A DNA stretch of 64,000 nucleotides from Girardinichthys multiradiatus. Lineage: Eukaryota; Chordata; Actinopteri; Cyprinodontiformes; Goodeidae. The notes beneath the pieces are model-generated. The model ran no database searches and was not told where the DNA came from. It was given only the letters and a program-made list of their open reading frames with translations. Location: positions 39,938,675 to 40,002,674 of the forward strand of contig NC_061812.1 in NCBI RefSeq assembly GCF_021462225.1. The letters are read 5' to 3'. The position numbers were made by a program, and so were the translations under genes. Below, one piece after another: positions 47,786 through 59,165 of the stretch (position 1 is the stretch's first letter; every line of letters begins with the position of its first letter).

Positions 47786-49149
47786 AAGGGAAAACCCAAA
47801 GACAAAGAAGAGACTAAATAGGGCATGAAGGCTTTTCCTTTCCTAGCTCTGAGCTAGCAGAGTTGAATAACAATTATGAAACCATGTATTAAATCTGTAT
47901 TTAAGACATGTTTGTCTAAACAGTAAACATGTTTTAATGTACACTAGAAATTACAAAATAAAAAGTGAGGTGCAATGGATGAGACAGAATCTCAAGAAGG
48001 AAGTTATTTTATGTTTAAAAGCCAGAAGAGTCACATGTTTACATTTGTGGTGGTAGGGCACAATTTTTCTTTTCTGCATTGTTTCCAAATAACAGGCTGG
48101 CATGTAAATAACATCTAATGGTTGTTTTGGAGACTTAGTCCCAGCAAGATGCTGTTCTTTGTTGCAGATTATATGTTGAATATTCTACTACAATAAAATA
48201 TTTATTTATTTTACAGATCACTTTCAGCAGTGCCAGCAAATTTGCCCACATTGGTATTATGTCATTTTAGCAGCTCAATTGAATTTTAGAGTAATAAAAA
48301 GTAACAAAGTGGTGTTCAAAAAGCAAGAAATTTCAGAAAGCATTGGCATATTTCTTTTAGCAGAGGAGCATAAATTAAACAGTTTAGTTTCTTCTGAAGG
48401 CAATAAATGGCACAGCTCAGTGCTAACTCGGTGTACACAGCAAGCATAATAAAGTGGATATTGAGTGGATATTTTCTTGATTAAATGCTTGCTACAAGCA
48501 GTCAACATCCACCTACATGCATCAATACTTTTCATTCAGCAACCATCTCATAATCCTCAGATGGTTCTTGCTGTCTGGCCTCTGGATCTCCGGTGAAACA
48601 AGGCAAATTAACATAACTCAGCATCTCAGAGACAATAGAGCCCCAGGCCCATTTAGGATGCAGGTTCTCTGCCTGTATACCCTGGCTAATCTCTGCACAT
48701 CCTAATAGAGGCTGTGGGCACACGTGTCCTTGAGGCTACTAAGAAGATGTCCTAATCGTCGGTGAGGCAGTCCAATGTGGAGCTGGCAACAGCCCTGGGG
48801 GGACGGCTTGATGCCGAGTAACACCACACCATGATCCCCCTCACCCACCCTCCTCCCACCAGACAGTTCCAAGCCAGGGCTCATGAGAGATTGAGACAGC
48901 CTGGGGTAATGAAAGACAACAGCTCTGCCTGCCAGACTGCTGGCATGGAAAAGGGCCACAATGGGAGAGTGTCCATGCCAGCTGTGGCTCTTTGACATGC
49001 TGCACTCTGCTGCATCTGAGTTGTACTTCATTTAAAAACTGTCATTTCTGTTCCAGAGTAACAAGCAAATTTGCTTTTAGTACACTGGGGGTAAGAACAA
49101 ATGCAAACAAAACTGTAAAATGGAAGGAAATGCATGGAATTCAACTTAT

Positions 49150-50530
49150 TTCACTAATAATCTGTACAGGGTCCTTTTCCTATCTAGCCTACCACAGTAA
49201 ATACTTTGAAAAATCCCCTTTCTCTGCAATTACAGTTGCAAGCCTTTTTGGAGCCTGTTTCTAACAAACATGCGAAAACAGCGACATTTTTTGTCCGCTC
49301 TGATAAATTCTAATCGTTGTCAGATTCTCAATTGGATTCGCATCTGGACTTTGAATGGCCCATTCAACACATCTATTTTCGCATCAATTCTGACCAGCTT
49401 CTCATTCCCTTCTAAAGAAGAGCATTTCCATAGCATGATGCCACCACCATCTTTCACAGAAGGAATGTTGTGTTCAGGGCGCTGTGCAGAATGTGACGTG
49501 TTACTGTGTGTTAGTTTTCCTCCACACAAAGAATTTTGCATGCAGGCCGACAAGTTCAGTTCTGGTCTAATCTGAACAGGGCACTTATTTCCATGCTTGC
49601 TGTGTCTTCTAAATGGCTTGTGGCAAACTTTTTCCATCAATAGCTTTCTTGTTGCTACTCTTCTGTAAAGGCCAGCTTTGTGGAGTGCATGAATGACTAC
49701 TCAAGATTTACTATGGACCTCTTGTCTAATTGTCTGAATAACAGAAGGTTATGTCTTCACAAACCTAAATAACACTATGTTCAGATGATGGATTGACAAA
49801 TTTGGGAGATTGTTTCATAACTTAACCCTGCTTTAAACGTGTTTGCTCCCATACAAATCCTTTTGCATGTTAACACAGAGATAAATTGTAGCTTTATCTG
49901 ACCAGAGCATCTTCTTCCATGATTTCTGTGTACCCTACACAACTTGAGGCGAGCTGCAAACAGGACTTCTTTAACTTTTAGTAATGGCTTTCTTCTTGCC
50001 GTCAACATATGTGGATCGAATGACTTACAACTGTACAGCAGTTAACCGATTCTCCTCCCTAAGCTGTGAATCTATGCAGCTCCTCCAGAGTGCTTCTCTA
50101 TTAATGGTCTCTATGTCCAGCCTCTCAGTTTTAAGGGCTATGACCATGTCTTGGTAGGTTTGTGGTAACCTAATTCTGCTTAAAACTTCTCCATACTGCT
50201 GTTTGTTCACTAATGCTCTCTAAAAACCGTCTGAGGCCTTCACAAAGTAGCTGGATTCATAGATTAAATTCCACACAGGGTTATTCTGTTTAGTAATTAG
50301 GGGACATCTGAACCATTTTATTTAGGGATACCAAGGTAAAGCAGGGCAGAATACAAATTCACGGCACAACATTTAGATTTTTAGTTGCAAAAATGTTAGA
50401 AAACCAAGCATAATTTTCTACCACTTTCCAAATATCCTCTACTTTGTGTGGATCTGTCACCCAAAAATCCACTAAAGTACATTAAAATTTGTGGCTGTAA
50501 GATGACTAAATGTGAAAAAATCCATTGGAG
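49150..50530 (-). mobile_element. Tc1 family C copy, degenerate but long
   Basis: On the plus strand the antisense landmarks follow in order: CAGATTCTCAATTGGATTCG, CATAGCATGATGCCACCACC, TTTCCTCCACACAAAG, CTTCTTGCCGTCAACA, GAATCTATGCAGCTCCTCCA, ACCATGTCTTGGTAGGTTTG, CTGTTTGTTCACTAATGCTC and TTTAGTAATTAGGGGACATC. This is essentially a whole element with transposase on the minus strand, too decayed for a reading frame. Confidence 0.7.
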
Positions 50531-52281
50531 CTATAAATTCTTTCGCTAAATGCTGTAAATCTTATCTAGCCTTTATTAACAAAAGAGACAAGACAGAGAA
50601 AACAAAAGCATAACGTGATTTGTTACCTTCGTCCCCTGTCCTTCGTCCCCTGTGGTTGGATGTGATGTGCAGAGCAATAGAAGAATAATTGGTATATTTC
50701 AAAGTCAGAGGTTAGTGACACCAACCTAACCCTTCATGTACCCCCTGATCTCCTCAACACAAAAGTACCTGCTTCTTCTTTTAGTTACTCCATGAATATT
50801 CCAATTAGATGCCAGCATGCCGTTGCAGGATGGTTGCTGCAGGATTAGCTGGAGTGTGACAGGATACAGAATATAAATATATGTACTACACAGGCTATAA
50901 CCATGTGTTCCCTGTCAGCACATTGAGTGTGAATGTTCATGTCTTTGCATGACACACACTACTTTAGCTGCTCAGAGAGCTCTTCCTCACAGCCCCCTCC
51001 CCCCCTGCTTGGGTGCATTTAAAGAGCACAAGCGTGTGCACATGCAGTGTTCGTTAATGTCGACGACCTTGACAGCAGGTGGATGAACTCCCAGGTGTGT
51101 CCCAGTTTTAGATAGAGGATCACAGGCAGGTGGGACCGAGAATGGGCTTGATGTGTCCAGATTAATGAGCTTTTTCCTTGCACACATCAGCTGCTAGGGC
51201 TACCGTCCGTGCCAGGATGGAAACAGGGACAAAGCCCTGGCACGTACTCACTAGATTCATTTATATTGTCACACAAATGTGCCACGCTGTTAAGCCATGC
51301 CAGCTCCATAAAAAATTTGGATAAGGAAGAGGGACTGATGTATTGTTTATCTTGTTATAAAACCATCTTTTGTTCTTCAGATATTAACAGTAATTATTCC
51401 CAAAACAACAGCAAAAAAAGCTTGCTCTTCTGTTGGCAAATTTCCAAAACGTTGGTCAGGTTTAATGTGAAGAGGGACCAGTGGGACCTCTTAGAATATA
51501 AACATTGTGAGACACACTCAGCACTGTATTTATGTGTGCAGTAAAATAAGCTAACTAAGTTACGAGGGTGGGAAAATCCTAATAATGGACAGCACATAAA
51601 TTGATTTCCTGATTTTGTCATTTTTGATTCTCAAAACCTTATTCCACAGACAAAACAGATACTTCTGTGGATACGTGAGTGAGAAAGAGAGAGAGGCAGT
51701 GAAGATAAACAGCAACTGGACCCAGTTTTAGAATAAACAAAAGTTGACCTCTGTGACCTCCCTCATTAGCAGCCCACAGCGGAAGATGGAGCAGGGACGA
51801 CGTGTGCCATGTTGTTGGTGGTGTGTGGGTTGGTGAGCGACTACAGAAAGCAGCACATAAGTCGAGGATGAGACAAAAGAGAACTATAAAACCAACCCTC
51901 TCGTGACCCCACAAGCAGAGAGGTGCTGAATTTACGTGGCCATTATCTCAGCTCCTCGCTCCACACTGAGACCAACATTAAATATTCCTCAGCTCATTTT
52001 TGTTTGGGGATAAGAATTCAATAAAATATCTGCAATTAATGGAGGGTATACTGTTAATGGCTTTATTTGTTTTGCTTATTGATATTTTCAGGTAAACCTA
52101 AATGTAGTAACTAAATATAAATCCTAAAAAAGAACTGAAGGCTCATTTCATTTAGAAACAGAAGCAAGTCGGAAAATGTACGTGTCCAATATCAATAAAC
52201 TTTAAAAAAAGTTTGATGTCTTGGCTGGTGAAGCAACAAACTAATTAGAACAGTTTGTAAAGATATAAGGCAAGCACCGAC

Positions 52282-52454
52282 CTCCCTGTCCAGGCCAGCG
52301 GCCACAGTAACGATGTCTCCCGTCTCGCTGTTGATGGTGAACATATTGGGGATGGGACTATGGGGGGTCTGCGAGAGGATCCGGTAGCGTACCATACCGT
52401 TGGCCGTGGTGGAGTCGTCTGAGTCCGTGGCCGTCACTTGCATCACAGACGAAC
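52282..52454 (-). CDS. cdh4: cdh4 exon ~7 (EC2, first part)
   Basis: This is a coding exon of a classical type I cadherin, a calcium-dependent homophilic cell-adhesion receptor at the plasma membrane. It is 173 nt, entered in phase 1 after acceptor ttttcctag and left in phase 0 at donor GAG|gtcggt. The translation runs from [13 protein letters not shown] through GMVRYRI and [12 protein letters not shown] to GLDRE, without stops. It covers the N-terminal half of extracellular repeat 2 and ends in the calcium-binding DRE motif. Key positions such as [11 protein letters not shown] favour R-cadherin (cdh4) over N-cadherin (cdh2). The donor (gtcggt) is a weak match to consensus. Exon numbering is inferred from the usual classical cadherin gene structure. 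Family call very sure; paralogue call fairly sure. Confidence 0.93.
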
Positions 52455-52502
52455 CTAGGAAAAGAAAGATGGCCAGAGTGAGATACAGGTGATACATAAC
52501 AG

Positions 52503-53012
52503 TCTATAATCCCTTGCAAAAGCATTTATACCACTTGAACGTTGAAGTTTTACAAATAAAAATCATAAAACTGTGGTGAGAATTTGTGTTCCACCAGCTG
52601 AATCAATATTTTGTAGAACTACTTTTTGGGGTGTGCCTCTACCAGCTTTGCACATGTACAAATAGATTTTGTTTGCCCATTCTTCTATGGAAAATATCTT
52701 AAGCTTAGTTAGCTCATGAAGTAAAGGAGGAATGCAACTCTTTTCTTTTAGAAATAATGGTTATAATAGCTGTATCATTCAGATATTATATCATCTGTGT
52801 ATAGTATACTTACATACTGTTTCTACTTTTTCCCTTGTAGAAGAGATTTATGATCCCATTGGTACTTTCTGGTTAAATAAAAGTATAAATAAATGAGGGT
52901 TGTTGTCAAGCTGGAAGGTGACGCTCTGCATCAGTCTCAAGTCAATTACAGTATCTTGCAGTTTGTCTTTTAGAATTGCCCTGTATTTACCTCTGTCCAT
53001 TTGCCATCAACC
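52503..53012 (-). mobile_element. Tc1 family C, outermost layer of nest (left)
   Basis: CCCTTGCAAAAGCATTTATA starts the terminus. TGTGCCTCTACCAGCTTTGC and TTTGCCCATTCTTCTATGGA, then GTTGTCAAGCTGGAAGGTGA and TAGAATTGCCCTGTATTTAC follow in family order, ending CATCAAC where a SINE begins. 52740-52885 within it is not family sequence. The element resumes at about 56480 and ends near 57216. Confidence 0.65.
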
Positions 53013-53015
53013 TGC

Positions 53016-53369
53016 AAGGTGGCGCAGTTGGTAGCACTGTGGCCTTGCAGCAAAAATGTCCTGGGTTCAACTCCCGGTCGGGGGTCTTTCTGCATGGAGT
53101 TTGCATGTTGTCCCTGTGCATGCGTGGGTTCTATCTGGGTACTCTGGCTTCTTCCAACAGTCCAAGACATGGTTCTTAGGTTAATTGGTCTATCTAAATG
53201 GCCCTTGGGTGTGTGAATGAGTGTGAGCTTGGTTGTTTGTGTGTTGCCCTGCAATAGACTAGTGACCTGTCCATGGTGTCCTGCCTCTTGCCTGTAGACT
53301 GCTGGAGATAGGCAACAGTTCCCTGTGAGCCACTATGGAAGAAGTGGTATAGAAAATGACTGACTGATA
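53016..53369 (+). mobile_element. tRNA-derived SINE copy 1
   Basis: The internal polymerase III promoter is visible: A box in GGCGCAGTTGGTAGCACTG (about 53021) and B box GGTTCAACTCC (53064-53074). The body is the well-known fish SINE-type sequence (TGCATGGAGTTTGCATGTTG, CCAAGACATGGTTCTTAGG, CTGGAGATAGGCAACAG), ending ATAGAAAATGACTGACTG. Confidence 0.8.
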
Positions 53370-53370
53370 G

Positions 53371-53945
53371 CTTCTCAATCCCTTATTTACGCCACAGCAC
53401 AGAGACTGCATTGGTAGAAGTTGTGAATGATGTACATCTCAACAGTGATAGGTCTTAAACCTCTGACTTGGTATTACTCATATGTATCACTTGATAATTA
53501 TAACCCTGGGCGCATAAAAATGAATTGTGGGGTTCCTCAAGGGTCAATTCTTGGGCCATTTTCATTTAAAATCTGTAAGATCCGACTAGCTCAAAAGACT
53601 ACATTATCTCCTACAGTATCTTTGCTGACAACACACAAATCTATATATCTGTGTCACTGCATGACCCTAGACCATTAAACTGACTGAGACCATGTATCCA
53701 TAATGTCAATAAGCGGACAGGTCAGAATTTCCTCCAGCCTAATACAGAAAAGATAGAAACCATTGTTTTGGTCCCAGTTATGTGAGAATTATGAACAGGG
53801 CTGAGCAAAACTTATCTTGAGCTGAGGACCATAGAGCATGCCAGGAACCCAGGTTTCATTTTGGACTTGGATCTAAATGTTGACCACATACATTTTGCTA
53901 CTAAATCAGCTTACTATCACCTGAAAAACATTCCCTGAATGAATA
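53371..53945 (+). pseudogene. L2-like LINE, part 1 (RT fragment)
   Basis: Motifs in shifting frames: HSTETALVEVVNDVH, NCGVPQGSILGPFSFKI, a degraded FADDTQIYI block (TTTGCTGACAACACACAAAT) and a QNFLQ..TEKxE segment, then [12 protein letters not shown] at 53900-53935. There are several frameshifts. The copy is interrupted at about 53945 and resumes at 56103. Confidence 0.75.
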
Positions 53946-53950
53946 TCCAT

Positions 53951-54008
53951 ATCCATCCATCCATCCATCCATCCATCCATCCATCCATCCATCCATCCAT
54001 CCATCCAT
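53951..54008. repeat. (ATCC)n tail of Rex3
   Basis: About 14 units of a tetranucleotide form the 3' tail of the adjoining minus-strand Rex3. In element sense this is (GGAT)n, a usual Rex3 ending. Confidence 0.92.
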
Positions 54009-54880
54009 CGTCTTCCACTTATCCGGGGTCGGGTCGCGGGGGCAGCAGCCTAAGCAGAGAGTCCCAGACTTCCCTCTCTCCAGCCACTTGGTCCAGCTTG
54101 TCCGAGGGAATCCCAAGGCGTTCCCAGGCCACCCGAGAAACATGGTCCCTCCAGCATGTCCTGGGTCTTCCTCTGGGCCTCCTCCTGGTGGGACGTGCCC
54201 AGAACACCTCACCAGAAAGGCATCCAGGAGGCATCCTAACCAGATGCCCAAGCCACCTCAATTGGCTCCTCTCGACGTGGAGAACCAGCGGATCTCCTCT
54301 GAGTCCCTCCCGAATGACCGAGCTTCTCAGGGAGAAGAGGGAGAGCCCATGCACCCTGCGGAGGAAACTCATTTTGGCCGCTTGTATCCGTGATCTCGTT
54401 CTTTCGGTCATGACCCAAAGCTCATGACCATAGATGAGGGTAGGAATGTAGATTGACCGGTAAATCAAGAGCTTTGCTTTTTGACTCAGCTCTCTCTTCA
54501 CCACGACAGACTGGTACAGCGCCCACATCACTGGTGATTCAGCACCAATCCATCTATGGATCTCCTGCTCCATTTTTCCCTCATTCGTGAACAAGAACAC
54601 AAAATACTTGAACTCCTCCACTTGAGGCAGGACCTTCCCCCTGGACCCGGAGAAGGCAAGGCACCTTTTCCGGCTTAAGACCATGGCCTCAGACTTTGAG
54701 GCACTGATTCTCATCCCGGCCGATTCACACTCAGCTGCGAACTGCTCCAGTGAGAGCTGTAGATCACAAGCTGATGAAGCCAATAGGACCACATCATCCG
54801 CAAAAAGTAGAGACGCAATCCTAAGGCCACTAAAACGGATCCCCCTCAACACCTTGGCTGTGCCTAGAAATTCTGTAAAT
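54009..54880 (-). pseudogene. Rex3 (RTE clade) LINE, 5'-truncated
   Basis: The 277-codon frame (54852-54019) starts at the RT palm: IRFSGLRIASLLFADDVVLL with the FADD catalytic motif, then FAAECESAGMRISASKSEAM, KYFVFLFTNEGKMEQEI, ELWVMTERTRSRIQAAKMSF, and ends LLPPRPDPG. It lacks endonuclease and the N-terminal RT. The frame itself is open, so truncation, typical of LINE insertion, is the main defect. It is inserted in the L2 copy. Confidence 0.9.
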
Positions 54881-54884
54881 TCAA

Positions 54885-55228
54885 ATTGAAAAATACTTTA
54901 TTAATCCCAAAGGGAAACCACCCCACAAATGCAGAATTATCTGAGTATTTCTGCAGATGACAGGAGTCTGTCTTCTACTGGAAGTCTGAGGTGTACAGAG
55001 TGAAGAGGAACGGTGAGAGTACAGTCCCCTGTGGTGCTCCTGTGCTGCTGAATACCTTGTTAAATAAACAACGCTTTAGTCTCACAAACTGTGGTGTGTT
55101 TGTCAGGGTAGTCTTTGTTCCAGGAAATTACTGAGGCCTCTACCTGAGTGTTCTGGAGTTTATGACAAAGCAAATCAGCTTGAATTGTATTAAATGCACT
55201 GGAGAAATCAAAGAGCATGATCTTCACA
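54885..55228 (-). pseudogene. Jockey/Rex1-like LINE fragment, part 1
   Basis: The minus strand reads [20 protein letters not shown], a QNTQVEASVISW segment and a TVLSPFLFTLYTSDF-like block (GTACAGTCCCCTGTGGTGCT complement). These are reverse transcriptase motifs preceding the active site. The preceding residues are found beyond the hAT insertion, at 56002-56102. Confidence 0.7.
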
Positions 55229-56001
55229 CAGCGTTGGGAATAAAGGCATTACAAAATAACAGCGTTAGTAACTGTGTTACTTTTTCAGTAATATAGTAAT
55301 CTAACTAATAACTTTTCTCATTTCCAATACTGATATGATGTATGTAACACGACACGTTACTACAACTCAATAGGTGGGGTTTATCTGCTTTTCTTTCAAA
55401 GCTGCAGTGAGCTTTAAAGCTCTTCAAGGAAAAAGCAGGAGGTGGGGGAGCGGTGGAAGGGGGGCATGGACAAATAGCGGCATATTTGATGCCGATTGGC
55501 TGAAAAGGCATCAGGTAGGCGGGTTTTTACCACATAGACAGAGTAAACCAACAGCAAGAGAGAAACATGACGATGGAGGAGAGTCATGTAAATTCCGACA
55601 GCGTTCAAAAGTTGGAAGAATAGGCAATATTTCACGTTCACTGATGTTAAGGGAAAAAAAGTTATATCCGGGAACAAAGAAATTATCCACGTCCGTGACC
55701 AGCAACTACAACTCCAACGCCTCCTCGCATCGTCTCACCCTTCCAAAACACTTGTGGCAACAACCTAAGCCCTGCTGTGGCCAGGGTGAGCTCGGACAAT
55801 CCTGCACCATGCAAACAGAAATGCCTTGATTTTTCTGGTCAGCAACTTCTAACATCATTTTAAATTCTAAAAAGTAACTGGTTACTTTGATAGTGCAGTT
55901 ACTTTGATAGAGCAGCAACTGAGCTACTAACTCAGTTACTTTTAAGGAAAGTAACTAGTAACAATAACTATTTACTTTTTAAAGTAACATTCCCAACACT
56001 G
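55229..56001. mobile_element. Non-autonomous hAT element
   Basis: Ends CAGCGTTGGGAAT (55229) and ATTCCCAACACTG (to 56001) are inverted and diagnostic of a fish hAT group. Flanking octamers tcttcaca and cactcaca share five of eight bases. Subterminal GTAAC/GTTAC motifs recur at both ends. No transposase is encoded. Removing it joins the two parts of the interrupted LINE reading (VEDTIIHLLQQ... to ...MLFDFSSAF). Confidence 0.82.
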
Positions 56002-56102
56002 CACTCACAGTGCTGCTGGCTTTGTCCGGATGTCAGTGGGTTTGTTGAAGCAGGTGTATGATTGTATCTTCAACTTTAACTCCACTGCAAAAAGCAAACT
56101 GA
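56002..56102 (-). pseudogene. Jockey/Rex1-like LINE fragment, part 2
   Basis: The minus strand reads SGVKVEDTIIHLLQQTH and a DKASSTV segment, which directly precedes DFSSAFNT in this LINE group. It confirms that the hAT element split the LINE. Confidence 0.6.
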
Positions 56103-56470
56103 TGACAAAACAGGACACAGAAAAACTGGTGTGGTGCATGCCTTTATTTTAAGTAGGTTAGATTACTGCAACATTGTCTTTACTGGTCTCTGTAAAAATT
56201 CAGTTAGGCAGCTGCAGCTCATCCAAAATGCTGTTGCCACTCCTGATCATCACAAGGAAAATTAATCTAATTGAGTTTTTAAAACAAATTTAAAATTCGT
56301 CTTTTGGTCTATAAAGCACTAAATGGTAGGCAGCATTTAGTTTTTCCTCAGCTCTGAAGCAAACTTCCTGAAAACCTGAGATGTGCATATATTGTCAGTT
56401 CCTTTAAATTAGGACTGGAAATACTTTTATTTACAGTAGCTATTTATCGAACAGTCTGACTAATAAACGT
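56103..56470 (+). pseudogene. L2-like LINE, part 2 (3' coding end)
   Basis: The sequence for DTEKLV, then LDYCNIVFTGLCKNSVRQLQ and LIQNAVAT (GGTTAGATTACTGCAACATT region), is the post-RT domain of L2-like LINEs, with frameshifts. It continues part 1 at 53371-53945. Confidence 0.72.
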
Positions 56471-56479
56471 TTTAAAACA

Positions 56480-56866
56480 TTTGTTTATTTATTGCCTTAT
56501 CAATATCTAAGATCAAATTTGGTTTATCTGACCAAATCACCATCTTCCAAATGTTTTCTGTATCTCCTACATAACTTGCGGCAAGCTGTATACATTACTT
56601 CTTTTGACTTACTTCCAACAGCGTCTTTCTTCCTGCTACTCTTCCATACAGGGTGGATTTCTGGAGTGCAATAGTTGTCCATTCCACATATTCTCCCACC
56701 TGAGCTGTGGATCTCCACAGCTCCTTCCAAGTTACTTGGGCATTTTGGCTGCTTCTCTTATTAAAGCACTTTTTGCATCTCTGGAGAATTTATGTAGATG
56801 GTGATGTCTTGGTAGGTTTACAGTTGAGTCTGAGTCATTCCATTTTCAGATGATAGACTGAACATC
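56480..56866 (-). mobile_element. Tc1 family C, middle of outer layer
   Basis: Antisense landmarks TCTGACCAAATCACCATCTT, TCTTCCTGCTACTCTTCCAT, CCCACCTGAGCTGTGGATCT and GTGATGTCTTGGTAGGTTTA continue the copy begun at 52503. Confidence 0.7.
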
Positions 56867-57130
56867 CATCCATTGTCTATAACCATTCCAATGTATCCTT
56901 GCAGGGTTGCAGGGCGCTGGTGCCTATCTCCAGCAGTCATTGGGCAAGAGGTGGGGTGCAGGTAGCAAGTCCGTCATAGGGCAACACAGAGACACACAAC
57001 CACACACATTCCTGCCCAATGGCAATTTAGACTAATCATTTCATATAACAGTCATGTTTTTGGACTGTGGGAGGAAGCTGGAGTACCCAGATACAACCCA
57101 CAAATGCACTAAGAGAGTGTTCCTCACACA
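56867..57130 (-). mobile_element. SINE-like repeat, reverse orientation, 3' part
   Basis: TGCCTATCTCCAGCAGTCAT, GGGCAACACAGAGACACACA, CAATTTAGACTAAT and TTTTTGGACTGTGGGAGGAA are reverse complements of the bodies of the SINE copies at 53016 and 61636. The tRNA-like head is missing. Confidence 0.65.
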
Positions 57131-57216
57131 CAAAAAACATAAAATCGCAATAAAACTGCAACAAATAAAATGTGGAAAAGTTCAAGGGGAGTGAATCCTT
57201 CTGCAAGCCATTATAT
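57131..57216 (-). mobile_element. Tc1 family C, right terminus of outer layer
   Basis: AATAAAATGTGGAAAAGTTC, then AAGGGGAGTGAATCCTTCTG, then CAAGCC is the terminal sequence, inverted relative to 52503, and closes the outer element. Confidence 0.6.
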
Positions 57217-57589
57217 GTTGCACTAGAGTTGGTAAGGCTGAGTAAAAAGTTGCATTTAGCAAAACATGAAATGTTCCTCTCACTAATCTCTGTACACTTG
57301 CATTTTGAATAAAACAGAGTATGATGGCTTCGTATGCTCATTATTATTACTGAATATGTTGGAAATATCAAAGGAAACTTTGAGGTGATTCATTTATAAA
57401 GTTGAAACATGGTTGTCAGACTTTCCAAATAGCGGTGACATTTTCTGTTCTGGAAAACAACTTTTTAGAGACAGAGCTGTTATAGAAAAGAGCACAAGAA
57501 CACAAACACAAAGCCTATTAAATAAGCTCCTATTTTAAACTGTGCTTTTTTGTCCTCTGTACATTTCAAGCAAGCAGGGTGAAGTTTCC

Positions 57590-57730
57590 ACCTCTGCAGA
57601 GGCCATTTAGAAATGAGCAGCACAGGGTCTTCCACCATTTCCACCATCCATTATTTCAGTCTTCAGCAGCACTGTGGCTGCTCTTAATGCCTTGATACTC
57701 TTTCCCCATTTGTCTTGAAATCACAGATAA
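57590..57730. promoter_or_regulatory. Candidate regulatory single-copy DNA
   Basis: A repeat-free stretch (GCAGAGGCCATTTAGAAATG, TCCATTATTTCAGTCTTCAG, CTTGATACTCTTTCCCCATT, CACAGATAAACACTGTCATT) with balanced composition. It could be a conserved non-coding element; nothing here proves function. Confidence 0.2.
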
Positions 57731-58224
57731 ACACTGTCATTCAAAGCAGTACAGAGGCGGAGAGAGAGAGAGACGGAGGGAATGTTTGCCACCGTGTCTG
57801 TTTGCATGCATGGTGATGGAATCTATGTGCGTCTACATTTGCTATTTTCAGGCACATTTTACACATTTGTATGCATGCACTTGTTTGTGTCATCTAGGCA
57901 TGTAGAGGGAGAAGGGGGGTTGGTCTTTCGTCCCAGAGCAGAGTTATTGATTTGCACGAGTTTGTCTGTTGAGCTCGCAAATGCGCCCAGGCAATTAGGA
58001 GCACTTTGTGCTGGAAAGAGGAGAGATCACCTCGCCTCTCTCACAGGGTTCTGGGAAAATGTCACTTTCCATCAGACGGCCATTTACAGGCTACTGCTGA
58101 GAGGAAAAGGAGTGTCAGTTCACAGGAGGAGAAGAGGAAAGATGAGAGAAGGATTAAACACAAACGGAAGGACAGAATGTAAGAAAATAAATCAAAAGCA
58201 GCAAATAAAAACATTTTTAGCTGC

Positions 58225-59165
58225 TTGCAGTGCGTTGCAAGAATATTCATACCCCAGATATTCAGATTGCTTTACAAATAAAAAAAAGTATTGTGTGCAT
58301 TAATTGTCAGCCCTCTATGTCAATATGTATTTATTTAAATGTATGTAATATTACTCTGTCCATCTTCTCATCAACTTTGACCTGCTTCACTGTTCCTGCT
58401 GAAGAAATCCACCACTGCCACATCAAGATGCTGCTACCACCATGTTTTTTTATTTATCACAGAAGATGATGTGTTCAGGCTGGTCTGTCTTTTGCCAGTG
58501 TTTTGCATGTAGGCCAAAAGGTTGGTCTAAGCTAACCAGAACATCTTCTTCCACGTGTTTGCCGTGTCCCCTACATGGCTTGTGGTAAATTACAAATGAC
58601 CTTTTTCTGGCTTTTAACAAGGACCATCTTATTGCCCCTGCAGATTTGTTTAACACAACAATAACAGCTTTGCTGTAGACAGAAGTCTCTACCTGAGCTG
58701 TTGATCTCTGTAGTTCCTCAAGAGTTACCACGGGCCTCTTGGCTGCTTTTTAAATTAATGCTTTCCTTTAGGTGCATGAACATTAATAACTAATCAGGTG
58801 ACTGTTGAACATAATTGGTAGCACAGTATATTGTTAACAAATAGAATAAGATGCTTGAATAAAAATAAGTGCCACTTTTACAATTGTCATTTTAACATAT
58901 TTTATGTGATTATGTTTCATGTATTTTGTTCTCTTATGTGATGCTTAGTTTTCCTAATGTATTCAGTGTTTTTATCTTGTTCTTTCTTTTCCTGTAATTC
59001 ACGTTGAATTGCACTTCTTGCAGTGCCGCACAAAGAAAATTGCCTCACCCTTCTTAAACTTCACAATTATGCACTACTCTGTGCTAGTCAGTGGCAAGAA
59101 ATCCCCCCAAAATGTAGTTAAGTTTGTGGTTGCAATACAACACAATGACATTTTTTAAATTTATA
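58225..59165 (-). mobile_element. Tc1 family C relic
   Basis: TGCGTTGCAAGAATATTCAT starts a terminus. TCATCAACTTTGACCTGCTT, ACATCAAGATGCTGCTACCA, TTCTTCCACGTGTTTGCCGT, GAGTTACCACGGGCCTCTTG, then TTCACAATTATGCACTACTC follow in order. Deletions and an unrelated stretch (about 58755-59040) are present. No frame survives. Confidence 0.68.

Larger units (their letters stand above)
31760..52281 (-). other. cdh4: cdh4 intron ~7 (20.5 kb)
   Basis: This is the largest complete intron here, between EC2-encoding exons 7 and 8. Mobile elements fill about half. Segments 31760-33886, 33948-34490, 34761-35990, 43373-44776, 47786-49149 and 50531-52281 contain no gene or repeat that I can identify. 48540-49020 and 50960-51200 are more GC-balanced and look like single-copy sequence. 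Confidence 0.9.

Noticed and set aside
15584..52454. Assigning the cadherin to cdh2 (N-cadherin)
   Set aside because: [30 protein letters not shown] and MYEATFLA agree better with R-cadherin; an alignment would settle it.
57782..58303. 173-codon plus-strand frame
   Set aside because: No family features, and its 3' part runs into a Tc1 family C relic; it lies antisense within an intron.
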